Source: Cellulomonas timonensis
GTDB lineage: Bacteria > Actinomycetota > Actinomycetes > Actinomycetales > Cellulomonadaceae
Assembly: GCF_900046455.1 (NCBI RefSeq)
Contig: NZ_FCOT01000012.1
Location: forward strand, 480,016-544,015
Direction of reading: 5' to 3'
DNA length: 64,000 bases
Shown here: positions 57,079 to 64,000 of the stretch, in pieces
Numbering within the stretch: position 1 is the stretch's first letter
How the letters are laid out: each line of letters opens with the position of its first letter
Translations under genes and position numbers: made by a program
The notes under the pieces: generated by a model
What the model was told of the DNA's origin: nothing
What the model saw: only the letters and a program-made list of their open reading frames with translations
Databases searched by the model: none

Positions 57079-58158
57079 TCACCTCGTGGGGACGGCCATG
57101 CCCGGGGGCAGCGTGGAGCCGAACGGGTTCTTGCGGCGGTAGCTGCACACCTGGCACCAGCGCTCCCCGCTCGTGGTCGGGAACTGCGTGCCGCACCGGG
57201 TGCACGTCGCGGTGCTGATCGTCGCGACGCCGCGCGTGGAGTCCGTGAGCAGCTCGGACCAGCGCCACTGCCCCGCGACGGTCAGCACATCCGCCGGGCA
57301 CAGGTCGACACAGCGTTGGCAGCCGTCGCAGGCGGACGGGTTCTGCAGCAGCGTGCTGATCGCGACGGCCCCGCCGCCGTTGTGCTGCAGGGTGAGGGCC
57401 TGCGTGGGGCAGGCCTGGACGCACACGCCGCAGGCGGTGCAGCCCGACGCGGACAGCGCCACGGCAGGGCTGTTGACGTCCTCGAGGCCGTCGCGGGGGG
57501 GCCGCGCTGGCGGCGGGGCCTCGGCTGGCGCGGCGGCCACCGGCGCGGGGATCGCGGCGGCCATCGGCGCGGGGATCGCGGCGGCCATCGGCGCGGGGAT
57601 CGCCGACTCGGCGACGGCGACGGCGACGCCGGGGCCCGCCAGGGCGCGCACGGCAGCGGTCAGGCGCACCTGCGGCGCGGCCTCCATGTCCGGCAGCGCG
57701 CGGGACACGTCGACGCCCAGCCCGAGCAGCCGACGACGCGGCACGGGCAGGTGGGCGCCATCGAGCACGGGCCGGCGTTGGGCGCGCCGACCCCGCCCGC
57801 CGCGGCCCTTCGTGTCGACCGGGGCGGAGGGGTCCACGGCGGGCTCGCCGCCCTCGACCCGCAGGCGGTCGACCCCCGCCGCCTGCAGCACGCGGGCGAC
57901 AGCCTCGACGTTCTGTGCGGACGCGTCCGGGTCGTCGCACCCGTCGAGCCGCACGGTCACTGTGCGGGCCCCGACGAGCAGCAGCTCGGCGAGCTCATGC
58001 CAGGGGAGCTTGCTCGCGCACACGGTCAAGCGCACCACCGTGCGGGCCCGGTCCCCACGGGACGGGTCGGGGTGCTCGGCGCACACGAGCTCGAGGTCTG
58101 GCTCCTCGGGCTCGTGGCGGAGCCAGACCTGGAGGGCGTGCAGCGGGCCCGCCGTCAT
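57079..58158 (-). CDS. 4Fe-4S ferredoxin-type protein with C-terminal zinc ribbon
   Basis: 359-residue protein. The N-terminal half (about 1-215) has no motif I recognise and reads like a ferredoxin-oxidoreductase-associated domain. An Ala/Pro repeat (AAAIPAPM, three units, DNA 57542-57603) is a linker. Then come two [4Fe-4S] motifs, CTACGVCVQACP and CDGCQRCVDLCP, and a C-terminal zinc-ribbon-like CTRCGT to WCQVC. It overlaps the TorD-like gene upstream by four bases, so the two are made together. A role in electron transfer or cofactor delivery to the DMSO-reductase complex is inferred from position. Confidence 0.8.
   Translation of the reverse strand: MTAGPLHALQVWLRHEPEEPDLELVCAEHPDPSRGDRARTVVRLTVCASKLPWHELAELLLVGARTVTVRLDGCDDPDASAQNVEAVARVLQAAGVDRLRVEGGEPAVDPSAPVDTKGRGGRGRRAQRRPVLDGAHLPVPRRRLLGLGVDVSRALPDMEAAPQVRLTAAVRALAGPGVAVAVAESAIPAPMAAAIPAPMAAAIPAPVAAAPAEAPPPARPPRDGLEDVNSPAVALSASGCTACGVCVQACPTQALTLQHNGGGAVAISTLLQNPSACDGCQRCVDLCPADVLTVAGQWRWSELLTDSTRGVATISTATCTRCGTQFPTTSGERWCQVCSYRRKNPFGSTLPPGMAVPTR
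57542..57603. repeat. 24-bp tandem repeat inside the ferredoxin-type gene
   Basis: About 2.6 perfect copies of a 24-bp unit (57542-57565, 57566-57589, partial to 57603). It encodes an eight-residue Ala/Pro unit in frame, so slippage would change only linker length. Confidence 0.9.
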
Positions 58159-58883
58159 GGGACGAGCAGGAACGCCGTCCGTGCGGCGGCGAGGGTCCCG
58201 CGACCCAGTCGGGCGACGCCCCGGTAGAACGACGTCGTCGCGCCGTCCACGGCCTGCTCGAAGCAGGTCGGGCCCCAGACGAGCAGGTGCTCGGCGAGGA
58301 AGGCGCGCACGGCGACCAGGTGGCGCGCGGCGGAGGCGTCGTCGTGCGCGTCGAGGAGGTCCATGGCGCGGACGCACAGCGTCGACAAGAAGCTCAGCTC
58401 GAGCGCGATGTGGTCGTCCGGCTCACGGTTCAGCCGGGGGGCGGCCAGGTCGAACTCGGCGTAGGCGGCCCGCACCTGCATGGTCTCCCGCTCGAAGACC
58501 AGGCGCTCCTGGGACCGGTGCACCGACTCGTACGGGGGCGCGATCATCGGCTCAGGGCCGAAGAACAACCGGTTGTAGTCGCGGCGGATGACCTCGACCG
58601 ACTCGTCGGCCTGTGCGGACGCGCGCAGGAGCTCCACGCCCTCGCGGGTGTCGCCCTCGTCGGGCAGGGGCCAGTCGGCGAGGAGCTCGGCGTCGCGCAT
58701 GCGCGTGACGAGCTCGGCGTCGGGGGCCGCGACCAGCAGGCCGGACAGCGCCGTGAAAGCCGCCGCGAAGCGGTCGAGCGTCTCGCCGAGCTGCTCGCGA
58801 TCAGCGAGGAGGAGGTCCACGGGGCCGGCGCCGTTGGGGTCGGGGTCGTGCGTGCCCTGCTGAATGGACTGGTCCGTCGTCAT
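58155..58883 (-). CDS. TorD/DmsD-family redox enzyme chaperone, copy 2
   Basis: 242-residue member of the TorD family. The family core YNRLFFGPEPMIAPPYESVH near residue 105 is very clear, as is LNREPDDHIALELSFLSTLC with the conserved Asp/His. It should help insert the molybdenum cofactor and guide Tat export of DmsA. Its stop overlaps the ATG of the Fe-S gene by four bases. It is separated from the dmsC gene upstream by a terminator at 59001-59036, so it probably has its own promoter in 58884-59000. Confidence 0.9.
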   Translation of the reverse strand: MTTDQSIQQGTHDPDPNGAGPVDLLLADREQLGETLDRFAAAFTALSGLLVAAPDAELVTRMRDAELLADWPLPDEGDTREGVELLRASAQADESVEVIRRDYNRLFFGPEPMIAPPYESVHRSQERLVFERETMQVRAAYAEFDLAAPRLNREPDDHIALELSFLSTLCVRAMDLLDAHDDASAARHLVAVRAFLAEHLLVWGPTCFEQAVDGATTSFYRGVARLGRGTLAAARTAFLLVP

Positions 58884-59000
58884 TGCGATGTCTCCTCGTG
58901 GCCGGCGGCTCGTGGGGCCGTCCTGACGCCATCCCCATGGTGTCCGAGCCGTTGACAGCGGATGTGGGCCCTTCGCCCCACCACCGGCTGGCAGCGACGC

Positions 59001-59036
59001 GAATGGCCCGCACCCTGGTGGGGGTGCGGGCCATTC
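59001..59036 (-). terminator. Terminator after dmsC copy 1
   Basis: A 15-bp perfect stem (59001-59015 with 59022-59036) lies 19 bp past the dmsC stop. It lacks the T-tract seen after the otherwise identical hairpin at 63331-63366. Confidence 0.8.
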
Positions 59037-59670
59037 GCCGCGCTCGGCGGGGTGTCACATGCCGATGCGGGTCATCTGCTCGTAGAACTGCGACCGGCCG
59101 ATCAGCTCACCGGCCAGCACCAGCACGAACGCGCTGGTCGCCACGATCGCGAGCATCCGCACCCCCGCGTCCTTCGCATGCGAGGCATACCGGTACAGGA
59201 ACACCCCCAGCAGCCCGGCCCCGGCGAACACCAGCACCAGCCGCGCGACGAACCACACCCCAGAGAACACCGCGGCCGACTCCGCCGCGGCCCCGCCGGC
59301 GGCCGACAGGTTCGAGATGTGCAGCGGGATGATCACGAACTCGACGCCGAGCATCGCCACAGCGCCCAACCCCACGCCCTTGAGCGAACCGGTCAACAAC
59401 GCCGCCGTCGACTCATCCAGCTCGGCCCCGCCAGCCGAGCGACGGCGCCACATGATCGAGCCCATGAACGCCGCACCAACGGCGAGCGAGCCCAACAGGA
59501 ATGTCGTGGCGAAGAACTGCGCGGGCGTCGCCCAGGTGTGCCAGGCCGGAACCGTCTCGAGCGTGTAATAAATCATGCTCATCACGAACACCAAGCACAG
59601 GCCCACCACAGCCGTCACACCAGCCAGGACCTGACGCAAACGCGCCGAGCCCCACTTGAACCACTGCGCC
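59001..59670. repeat. Direct repeat, copy 1 (dmsC 3' part and terminator)
   Basis: Matches 63331-64000 at a constant offset of 4330 bp. I count about 11 differences in 670 bp, all in the first 400 bp or so; the rest looks identical. The left boundary is sharp at the terminator stem. The repeat continues out of the window in the other copy. Confidence 0.93.
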
Positions 59671-59981
59671 AGGGCGAACAAGAACCCCAGCCCGGCGAAC
59701 CCGACCCCGAACACGATCTCCCGGCTCAACCACGACGAGTCGAAATGCCGGATCACATTCAGCGAGTGCATCGGGTCGCCCATGTGGAACATCGACGCGA
59801 TCAATCCCAGCACCATCACCGGGCCGATCGCATACAACGCGGTGTCGGTCATCTTCTCGACCGTGCCCGCCGCGAACTTGCGACCGGCCACGACCTGCAC
59901 AATTCCCAACACCACGAACGCGCCCACGCTCATCTGGGCGGCCACGGTGAACACGATCATCGGAAGCTCAGCGGTGTGCAT
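59055..59981 (-). CDS. dmsC: DMSO-reductase-type membrane anchor subunit DmsC
   Basis: Quinol-oxidising membrane subunit of a DMSO-reductase-family complex, 308 residues. About eight hydrophobic segments are present, with the DmsC pattern ELPMIVFTVAAQMSVGAFVV at the N-terminus and HMGDPMHSLNVIRHFDSSWLSREIV. It starts four bases after the dmsB stop. It transfers electrons from menaquinol to DmsB. The 3' 616 bp are almost identical to a second copy at 63385-64000. Confidence 0.93.
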   Translation of the reverse strand: MHTAELPMIVFTVAAQMSVGAFVVLGIVQVVAGRKFAAGTVEKMTDTALYAIGPVMVLGLIASMFHMGDPMHSLNVIRHFDSSWLSREIVFGVGFAGLGFLFALAQWFKWGSARLRQVLAGVTAVVGLCLVFVMSMIYYTLETVPAWHTWATPAQFFATTFLLGSLAVGAAFMGSIMWRRRSAGGAELDESTAALLTGSLKGVGLGAVAMLGVEFVIIPLHISNLSAAGGAAAESAAVFSGVWFVARLVLVFAGAGLLGVFLYRYASHAKDAGVRMLAIVATSAFVLVLAGELIGRSQFYEQMTRIGM

Positions 59982-59984
59982 GAG

Positions 59985-60602
59985 TCACAGCTCCTCAGGG
60001 TTGGCCACAGAACCCGTGCCCGAACCACTGGGCTGGGCGTCACGGTGGGGGGTGATCACCAGGCGCGGACGCGTGATCGCCGGGTCCGGCAGCGGCTCCA
60101 CACCGGCCAGATCACCATGCTCGGCGCGCAGCTCCTCGACCGGGCCATAGCTCAGCGCCCGCGACGGGCACGCCGCCACACACGCCGGGTCCTTGCCCTC
60201 GGAGCGGTAGTCCGCGCACAGGTCGCACTTGGTCATATGCCCGGCCTCCGCGTCGAACTGCGGAGCCGAATACGGGCACGCCCACTCGCAATACCGGCAC
60301 CCCACACACACATCCTGATCGACAGTGACCACACCATCAGGACCCTGGCTCATCGCCGTCGTCGGGCACACCCGCACACAAATCGGGTCCTCACAGTGAT
60401 TACACGCGATCGACGTGTAATACGAGAACACATTCGGCACAACGGTGTTCCCGTCACGCTGCCACGTCCCACCCGAATACTCCGCGACACGCCGCCACGT
60501 CACACCCACCGGCAGATCATGCTTGTCCTTACACGCCACAGAACAGGCCTTACACCCGTTACACAGCGTCTGATCAAAATGGAAACCCAACTCAGCAGCC
60601 AC
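59985..60602 (-). CDS. dmsB: DMSO-reductase-type iron-sulfur subunit DmsB
   Basis: 205-residue electron-transfer subunit with four [4Fe-4S] cysteine groups: CNGCKACSVAC near residue 14, CNHCEDPICVRVC near 67, CVGCRYCEWAC near 100 and CDLC to CVAAC near 127-146. It carries electrons from DmsC to the molybdenum subunit. It starts with GTG 14 bp after dmsA and ends three bases before dmsC. The C-terminal 50 residues are Pro-rich and less conserved. Highly similar subunits occur in polysulfide, nitrate and tetrathionate reductases. Confidence 0.94.
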   Translation of the reverse strand: MAAELGFHFDQTLCNGCKACSVACKDKHDLPVGVTWRRVAEYSGGTWQRDGNTVVPNVFSYYTSIACNHCEDPICVRVCPTTAMSQGPDGVVTVDQDVCVGCRYCEWACPYSAPQFDAEAGHMTKCDLCADYRSEGKDPACVAACPSRALSYGPVEELRAEHGDLAGVEPLPDPAITRPRLVITPHRDAQPSGSGTGSVANPEEL

Positions 60603-60616
60603 GATCGTCTACCCCC

Positions 60617-63070
60617 TTACGCCTTCTCGACCTGGACAAGATTCGTGTGCTGCGGATTCCCCTTGGACAACGGGGACGGGTGCCAGTCCGTCAGCGTGTT
60701 GATGCACCCACCGGTGTCGACGCCGTCCTTGTCAGGCGAGTACCAGGCGCCCTGGGGCACCGAGAGCACGCCCGGCATGATGCGGGGCGTCACCCGCGCG
60801 GGCAGCTGGATCACGCCGCGGTCGTTGAAGACCCGCACAACGTCGTCGTTGTCGATGCCACGGTCCCGGGCGTCGAGCGTGTTCATCCACACGACCTGCG
60901 GGTGGGCCTCGATGAGCCAGTCGACGCTCCCGTAGGAGGAGTGCGTCCGACCCTTGTAGTGGTGCCCGATGCACTGCAGCGGGTACTTCTCGTTGGTCAG
61001 CGCCTCCTCGGCGCCCTCCCACGTCGGGACGTGCTCCGGCAGGGCGGTGAGCTTGTCACCCTTCTTGCCGCCGTCGAACGTCCAGACCTTCGACCGCTCC
61101 CAGAGCCGCTCGGAGAAGATCTCGATCTTCCCGGAGGGGGTCGTCAGGGGGTTCGCGACGGGGTCCTCACGGAACGCCTTGCTCGCGACGAAGGTGCCGT
61201 CCGGGTTGGACAGGCGGAACACGCCCTTGTCCCGGAACTCCTGCTCGCTGTAAAGGCTCGGGACGTCCTTCTTCGTGCGGGCGATGAGCTCGGTGCGCCA
61301 CTCCTGCAGCGTGCGGCCCTCGGTGAACTCCTCTTCGAGGCCCATCTTGCGGGACAGGTCGACGCACATGTCGAAGTGCGACTTGGTGTCGTACAGCGGC
61401 TCGATGGCCTTGTCGACGATCATCGCGTAGGCCGTGTCACCGGAGTACTCGCTCGCGATGAAGTCGTCCTCCTCGGCGTTCGTGGTCGCGGGCAGCAGGA
61501 TGTCCGCGTACCGCGCCGACGACGTCATGTGGTTCTCGACGACGACGATGAGCTCGCACAGCGAGTCGTCCTCGAGGAGCTTGGCCGTGCGCGTCGTGTC
61601 CGAGTGCTGGTTGATCATCGCGTTGCCCGCGACGTTGATGATCATCTTGATCGGGCCGTCGAGCTGCGGCTTGCCCTGGACGCCGTCCGCGATCTCGGTC
61701 ATCTCGGCGCCGCGCTCGATCGCGTCGGTCCACATGAAGCACGAGATCTTGGTCTTGATCGGGTTGGCGAGCCCCATCCGGGCCAGCGGGAACTTGATGG
61801 TGCCCTCACGCGACCCGTTGCCGCCGCCGTGGATGCCGACGTTGCCGGTGAGGATCGGGAGCATCATGACCGCGCGGCAGTTGTTCTCGCCGTTGGCCTG
61901 TCGCTGCAGGCCCCAGCCCTGCATGATCGCGCACGGCTTGGCCGTCCCGATCTCGCGGGCGAGCTGGATGATGACGTCCACCGGGATGCCCGTGATCTCC
62001 GACGCCCACTCAGGCGTCTTGACCGTGCCGTCGGGCCCCGTGCCGAGGATGTAGCTCTTGTAGGAGCTGCCCGCGGGGATGCCCTCGGGCATGTGCTCCT
62101 CGTCGTAGCCCACGCAGTACGTGTCCAGGAACTCCTGGTCGACGAGGTCCTCGGTGATGAGCACGTGCGCGCACGCCGCGACGAGGGCGGCGTCGGTGCC
62201 CGGGCGGATCGGGATCCACTGGTCGGCGAGGTCGAGCGCGGTCTCGGAGTACCGCGGGTCGATGACGATGGTGCGGGTCTTGAAGTCCTTCTTCGCGACC
62301 TGCGCGTTGTACATGTTGCCGCCGCCGCTCATGCGCGTCTCGACCGGGTTGTCGCCCCAGTAGATGACGAGGTTCGAGTGGACGGTGTCGCCGATCGAGT
62401 TCGACTCGATGCGCGCACCGTAGGTGAACGGCATCGCGTAGGTGATCTGCGAGGTGCTGTAGCTGCCGTAGTAGCCCAGGTAGCCGCCGGCGAGCGAGAG
62501 CAGCCTGCTCCAGCACCCGCTGGTGATGTTGCCGCCCGCGGTTCCCGACGCGTACTGCAGGTAGACGGCCTCCTGGCCGTGCTCCTTGACGACGCGCGCG
62601 TGCTCGGACGCGATGGTGTCGAGCGCCTCGTCCCAGGAGATCTCCTCCCACTCGCCCGCGCCACGCTTGGTGCCGGGCTTGCGGCGCATGGGGGTCTTGA
62701 GGCGGTCGGGGTTGTAGACGCGGTGGCGGAACGAGCGCCCGCGGACGCAGGCCCGCAGCTGGGGGCCGTCGAGGCCGTCCGAGCCGGTGTCGTCGGTGCC
62801 GACCTTGACGAGCGTGCCGTCCTTGACGTGCAGGCGCAGCGCGCAGCGCGACCCGCAGTTCACCAGGCAGGCGTTCCACACGGCCTTGTCACCCGAGTCC
62901 GCGGGACTCATCCGGGCCGCGTTCGCCGCGCCGACCCCGGGCAGCAGACCGAAGGAGGCTCCTGCGCCCACGAGCACGGCGCCGCCACCGGCCGCCCCTG
63001 ACCACTTCAGGAAGGAGCGACGTGGCAAGCCCGCCGCCTGTGGCTTCTCTTGCGTCCCAACGGTCGTCAT
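60617..63070 (-). CDS. dmsA: DMSO-reductase-type molybdopterin catalytic subunit DmsA
   Basis: 817-residue molybdopterin oxidoreductase. The Tat signal has RRSFLKW at residues 17-23. A [4Fe-4S] site follows with Cys68, Cys72, Cys76 and Cys108 (spacing 3, 3, 31). The molybdenum-binding region has YLQYASGTAGGNITSGCWSRL and MQGWGLQRQANGENNCRAVMML, with a probable Ser ligand. Substrate could be DMSO, trimethylamine oxide or another N- or S-oxide. First gene of dmsABC, preceded by an AT-richer leader. Two TorD-like chaperone genes lie downstream, as expected. Confidence 0.95.
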   Translation of the reverse strand: MTTVGTQEKPQAAGLPRRSFLKWSGAAGGGAVLVGAGASFGLLPGVGAANAARMSPADSGDKAVWNACLVNCGSRCALRLHVKDGTLVKVGTDDTGSDGLDGPQLRACVRGRSFRHRVYNPDRLKTPMRRKPGTKRGAGEWEEISWDEALDTIASEHARVVKEHGQEAVYLQYASGTAGGNITSGCWSRLLSLAGGYLGYYGSYSTSQITYAMPFTYGARIESNSIGDTVHSNLVIYWGDNPVETRMSGGGNMYNAQVAKKDFKTRTIVIDPRYSETALDLADQWIPIRPGTDAALVAACAHVLITEDLVDQEFLDTYCVGYDEEHMPEGIPAGSSYKSYILGTGPDGTVKTPEWASEITGIPVDVIIQLAREIGTAKPCAIMQGWGLQRQANGENNCRAVMMLPILTGNVGIHGGGNGSREGTIKFPLARMGLANPIKTKISCFMWTDAIERGAEMTEIADGVQGKPQLDGPIKMIINVAGNAMINQHSDTTRTAKLLEDDSLCELIVVVENHMTSSARYADILLPATTNAEEDDFIASEYSGDTAYAMIVDKAIEPLYDTKSHFDMCVDLSRKMGLEEEFTEGRTLQEWRTELIARTKKDVPSLYSEQEFRDKGVFRLSNPDGTFVASKAFREDPVANPLTTPSGKIEIFSERLWERSKVWTFDGGKKGDKLTALPEHVPTWEGAEEALTNEKYPLQCIGHHYKGRTHSSYGSVDWLIEAHPQVVWMNTLDARDRGIDNDDVVRVFNDRGVIQLPARVTPRIMPGVLSVPQGAWYSPDKDGVDTGGCINTLTDWHPSPLSKGNPQHTNLVQVEKA

Positions 63071-63330
63071 CGGGGCATCCTTTCGAGCAGTTCTCAGGTA
63101 CTACGGGGTGCACCGAGATCGATTGCCCCATCGTCCGCGCCGACATGAAAATTCATCTAGGGCAATGGTCCTGCCAGTGATCGACATATTCGACCCGCGA
63201 TGGTCGATTCGTGCGGTGCACATACGAAACAAGCGCGTGAGGTATTACGCCGCGAATCGCACTCGTGGCCATTGCCACGCCCGGGGGCGGGATAAAAGAT
63301 GAGAATTACCACGTCGAAGGCGGGATAAAA
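63071..63330 (-). promoter_or_regulatory. Upstream region of dmsABC with short repeats
   Basis: This gap is clearly richer in AT than the rest. It contains GGCGGGATAAAAGA twice (63286-63299 and 63319-63332, 33 bp apart), inverted GGCAATGG/CCATTGCC sites (63161 and 63269), a small dyad GTGGC/GCCAC (63266-63279) and several ATCGAC/GTCGAT-like half-sites (63180-63207). No canonical -10/-35 is certain. One repeat overlaps the start of the duplicated dmsC block. These are candidate sites for a redox or anaerobic regulator, not proven. Confidence 0.4.
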
Positions 63331-63366
63331 GAATGGCCCGCACCCTGGTGGGGGTGCGGGCCATTC
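63331..63366 (-). terminator. Terminator after dmsC copy 2
   Basis: The same 15-bp stem as at 59001-59036 (63331-63345 with 63352-63366), here followed on the minus strand by TTCTTTTATC, a real T-tract. It therefore looks like the more complete terminator of the pair. Confidence 0.85.
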
Positions 63367-63384
63367 GCTGCGCTCGGCGGGGGG

Positions 63385-64000
63385 TCACATGCCGATGCGG
63401 GTCATCTGCTCGTAGAACTGCGACCGGCCGATCAGCTCACCGGCCAGCACGAGCGCGAAGGCACTGGTCGCCACGATCGCGAGCATCCGCACCCCCGCGT
63501 CCTTCGCATGCGAGGCATACCGGTACAGGAACACCCCCAGCAGCCCGGCCCCGGCGAACACCAGCACCAGCCGCGCGACGAACCACACCCCGGAGAAGAC
63601 CGCGGCCGACTCCGCCGCGGCCCCCCCGGCGGCCGACAGGTTCGAGATGTGCAGCGGGATGATCACGAACTCGACGCCGAGCATCGCCACAGCGCCCAAC
63701 CCCACGCCCTTGAGCGAGCCCGTCAACAACGCCGCCGTCGACTCATCCAGCTCGGCCCCGCCAGCCGAGCGACGGCGCCACATGATCGAGCCCATGAACG
63801 CCGCACCAACGGCGAGCGAGCCCAACAGGAATGTCGTGGCGAAGAACTGCGCGGGCGTCGCCCAGGTGTGCCAGGCCGGAACCGTCTCGAGCGTGTAATA
63901 AATCATGCTCATCACGAACACCAAGCACAGGCCCACCACAGCCGTCACACCAGCCAGGACCTGACGCAAACGCGCCGAGCCCCACTTGAACCACTGCGCC
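63385..64000 (-). CDS. dmsC: DMSO-reductase-type membrane anchor DmsC, copy 2 (partial)
   Basis: The C-terminal 204 residues of a second anchor subunit; its N-terminus is outside the window. The sequence matches copy 1 residue for residue except for one clear Val to Ala change (FVLVLAGEL against FALVLAGEL). Several synonymous differences sit near the 3' end, so the copies are diverging rather than being the same sequence repeated by error. It is upstream of dmsA in the window and is ended by the hairpin at 63331-63366. Confidence 0.92.
   Translation of the reverse strand, partial: AQWFKWGSARLRQVLAGVTAVVGLCLVFVMSMIYYTLETVPAWHTWATPAQFFATTFLLGSLAVGAAFMGSIMWRRRSAGGAELDESTAALLTGSLKGVGLGAVAMLGVEFVIIPLHISNLSAAGGAAAESAAVFSGVWFVARLVLVFAGAGLLGVFLYRYASHAKDAGVRMLAIVATSAFALVLAGELIGRSQFYEQMTRIGM

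Larger units (their letters stand above)
63331..64000. repeat. Direct repeat, copy 2 (partial at window edge)
   Basis: Near-identical partner of 59001-59670, running off the right edge. It implies that a second dmsC, and probably dmsB and dmsA, lies just outside the window. Confidence 0.93.

Overview
This is one contiguous stretch of a high-GC (roughly 73%) actinobacterial chromosome. The mycothiol gene mshA, Lsr2, a SenX3-RegX3/PhoU phosphate system, GTG starts, ATGA/GTGA stop-start overlaps and the ftsH-folE-folP-folB/K, tilS-hpt-ftsH and panC-panD-nadB-nadC-lysS runs all fit the order Micrococcales. A xylose module with a multiple-monosaccharide transporter fits a plant-polymer degrader, with Cellulomonadaceae the best guess. 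I saw no insertion sequence, prophage, CRISPR array, tRNA or rRNA.

Layout. 1-6384: phosphate uptake and sensing (pstB, pstA, pstC, pstS, regX3, senX3 on the minus strand; phoU on the plus strand), with two PHO-box-like arrays of 11-bp repeats. 6478-9896: gpmA, mshA and a beta-propeller lactonase. 9915-19655: monosaccharide ABC transporter (mmsB, mmsA, two tandem chvE paralogues), ROK regulator, xylA and xylB. A 23-bp site is shared by the chvE-mmsAB and xylA promoters and covers the -10 element in both. 19734-27718: lsr2, lysS, nadC, a rhodanese, nadB, panD, panC and a Rossmann/DUF2520 gene. 27715-38049: PH-domain membrane proteins, DUF3180, folate genes, ftsH, hpt, tilS and a zinc metalloprotease. 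38097-40223: dacB and ppa. 40305-42135: a broken NlpC/P60 cell-wall hydrolase locus containing a 412-bp inverted repeat. 42205-47773: metY, metX, a maleylpyruvate-isomerase-like protein, a quinone oxidoreductase and an alpha/beta hydrolase. 47787-55767: a RAMA-domain protein with a degenerate nuclease-like N-terminus, a large FAD/Fe-S oxidoreductase, a DUF3806 protein and feoABC. 55827-64000: OsmC, two TorD-type chaperones, a ferredoxin-like protein, and dmsABC with the end of a second dmsC copy.

How the parts work together. RegX3 probably acts on the PHO boxes before pstS and phoU. Xylose entering through ChvE-MmsAB would be isomerised by XylA and phosphorylated by XylB, with the ROK protein repressing both promoters. 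PanD and NadB both consume aspartate, for CoA and NAD. Feo iron uptake, an Fe-S oxidoreductase and a molybdenum-dependent DMSO-reductase-type complex with its chaperones point to micro-aerobic or anaerobic respiration.

The most unusual structures are the 412-bp inverted repeat that splits the NlpC/P60 gene, the duplicated dms segment at the right edge, and a pstA frame that runs on through pstB without a stop.
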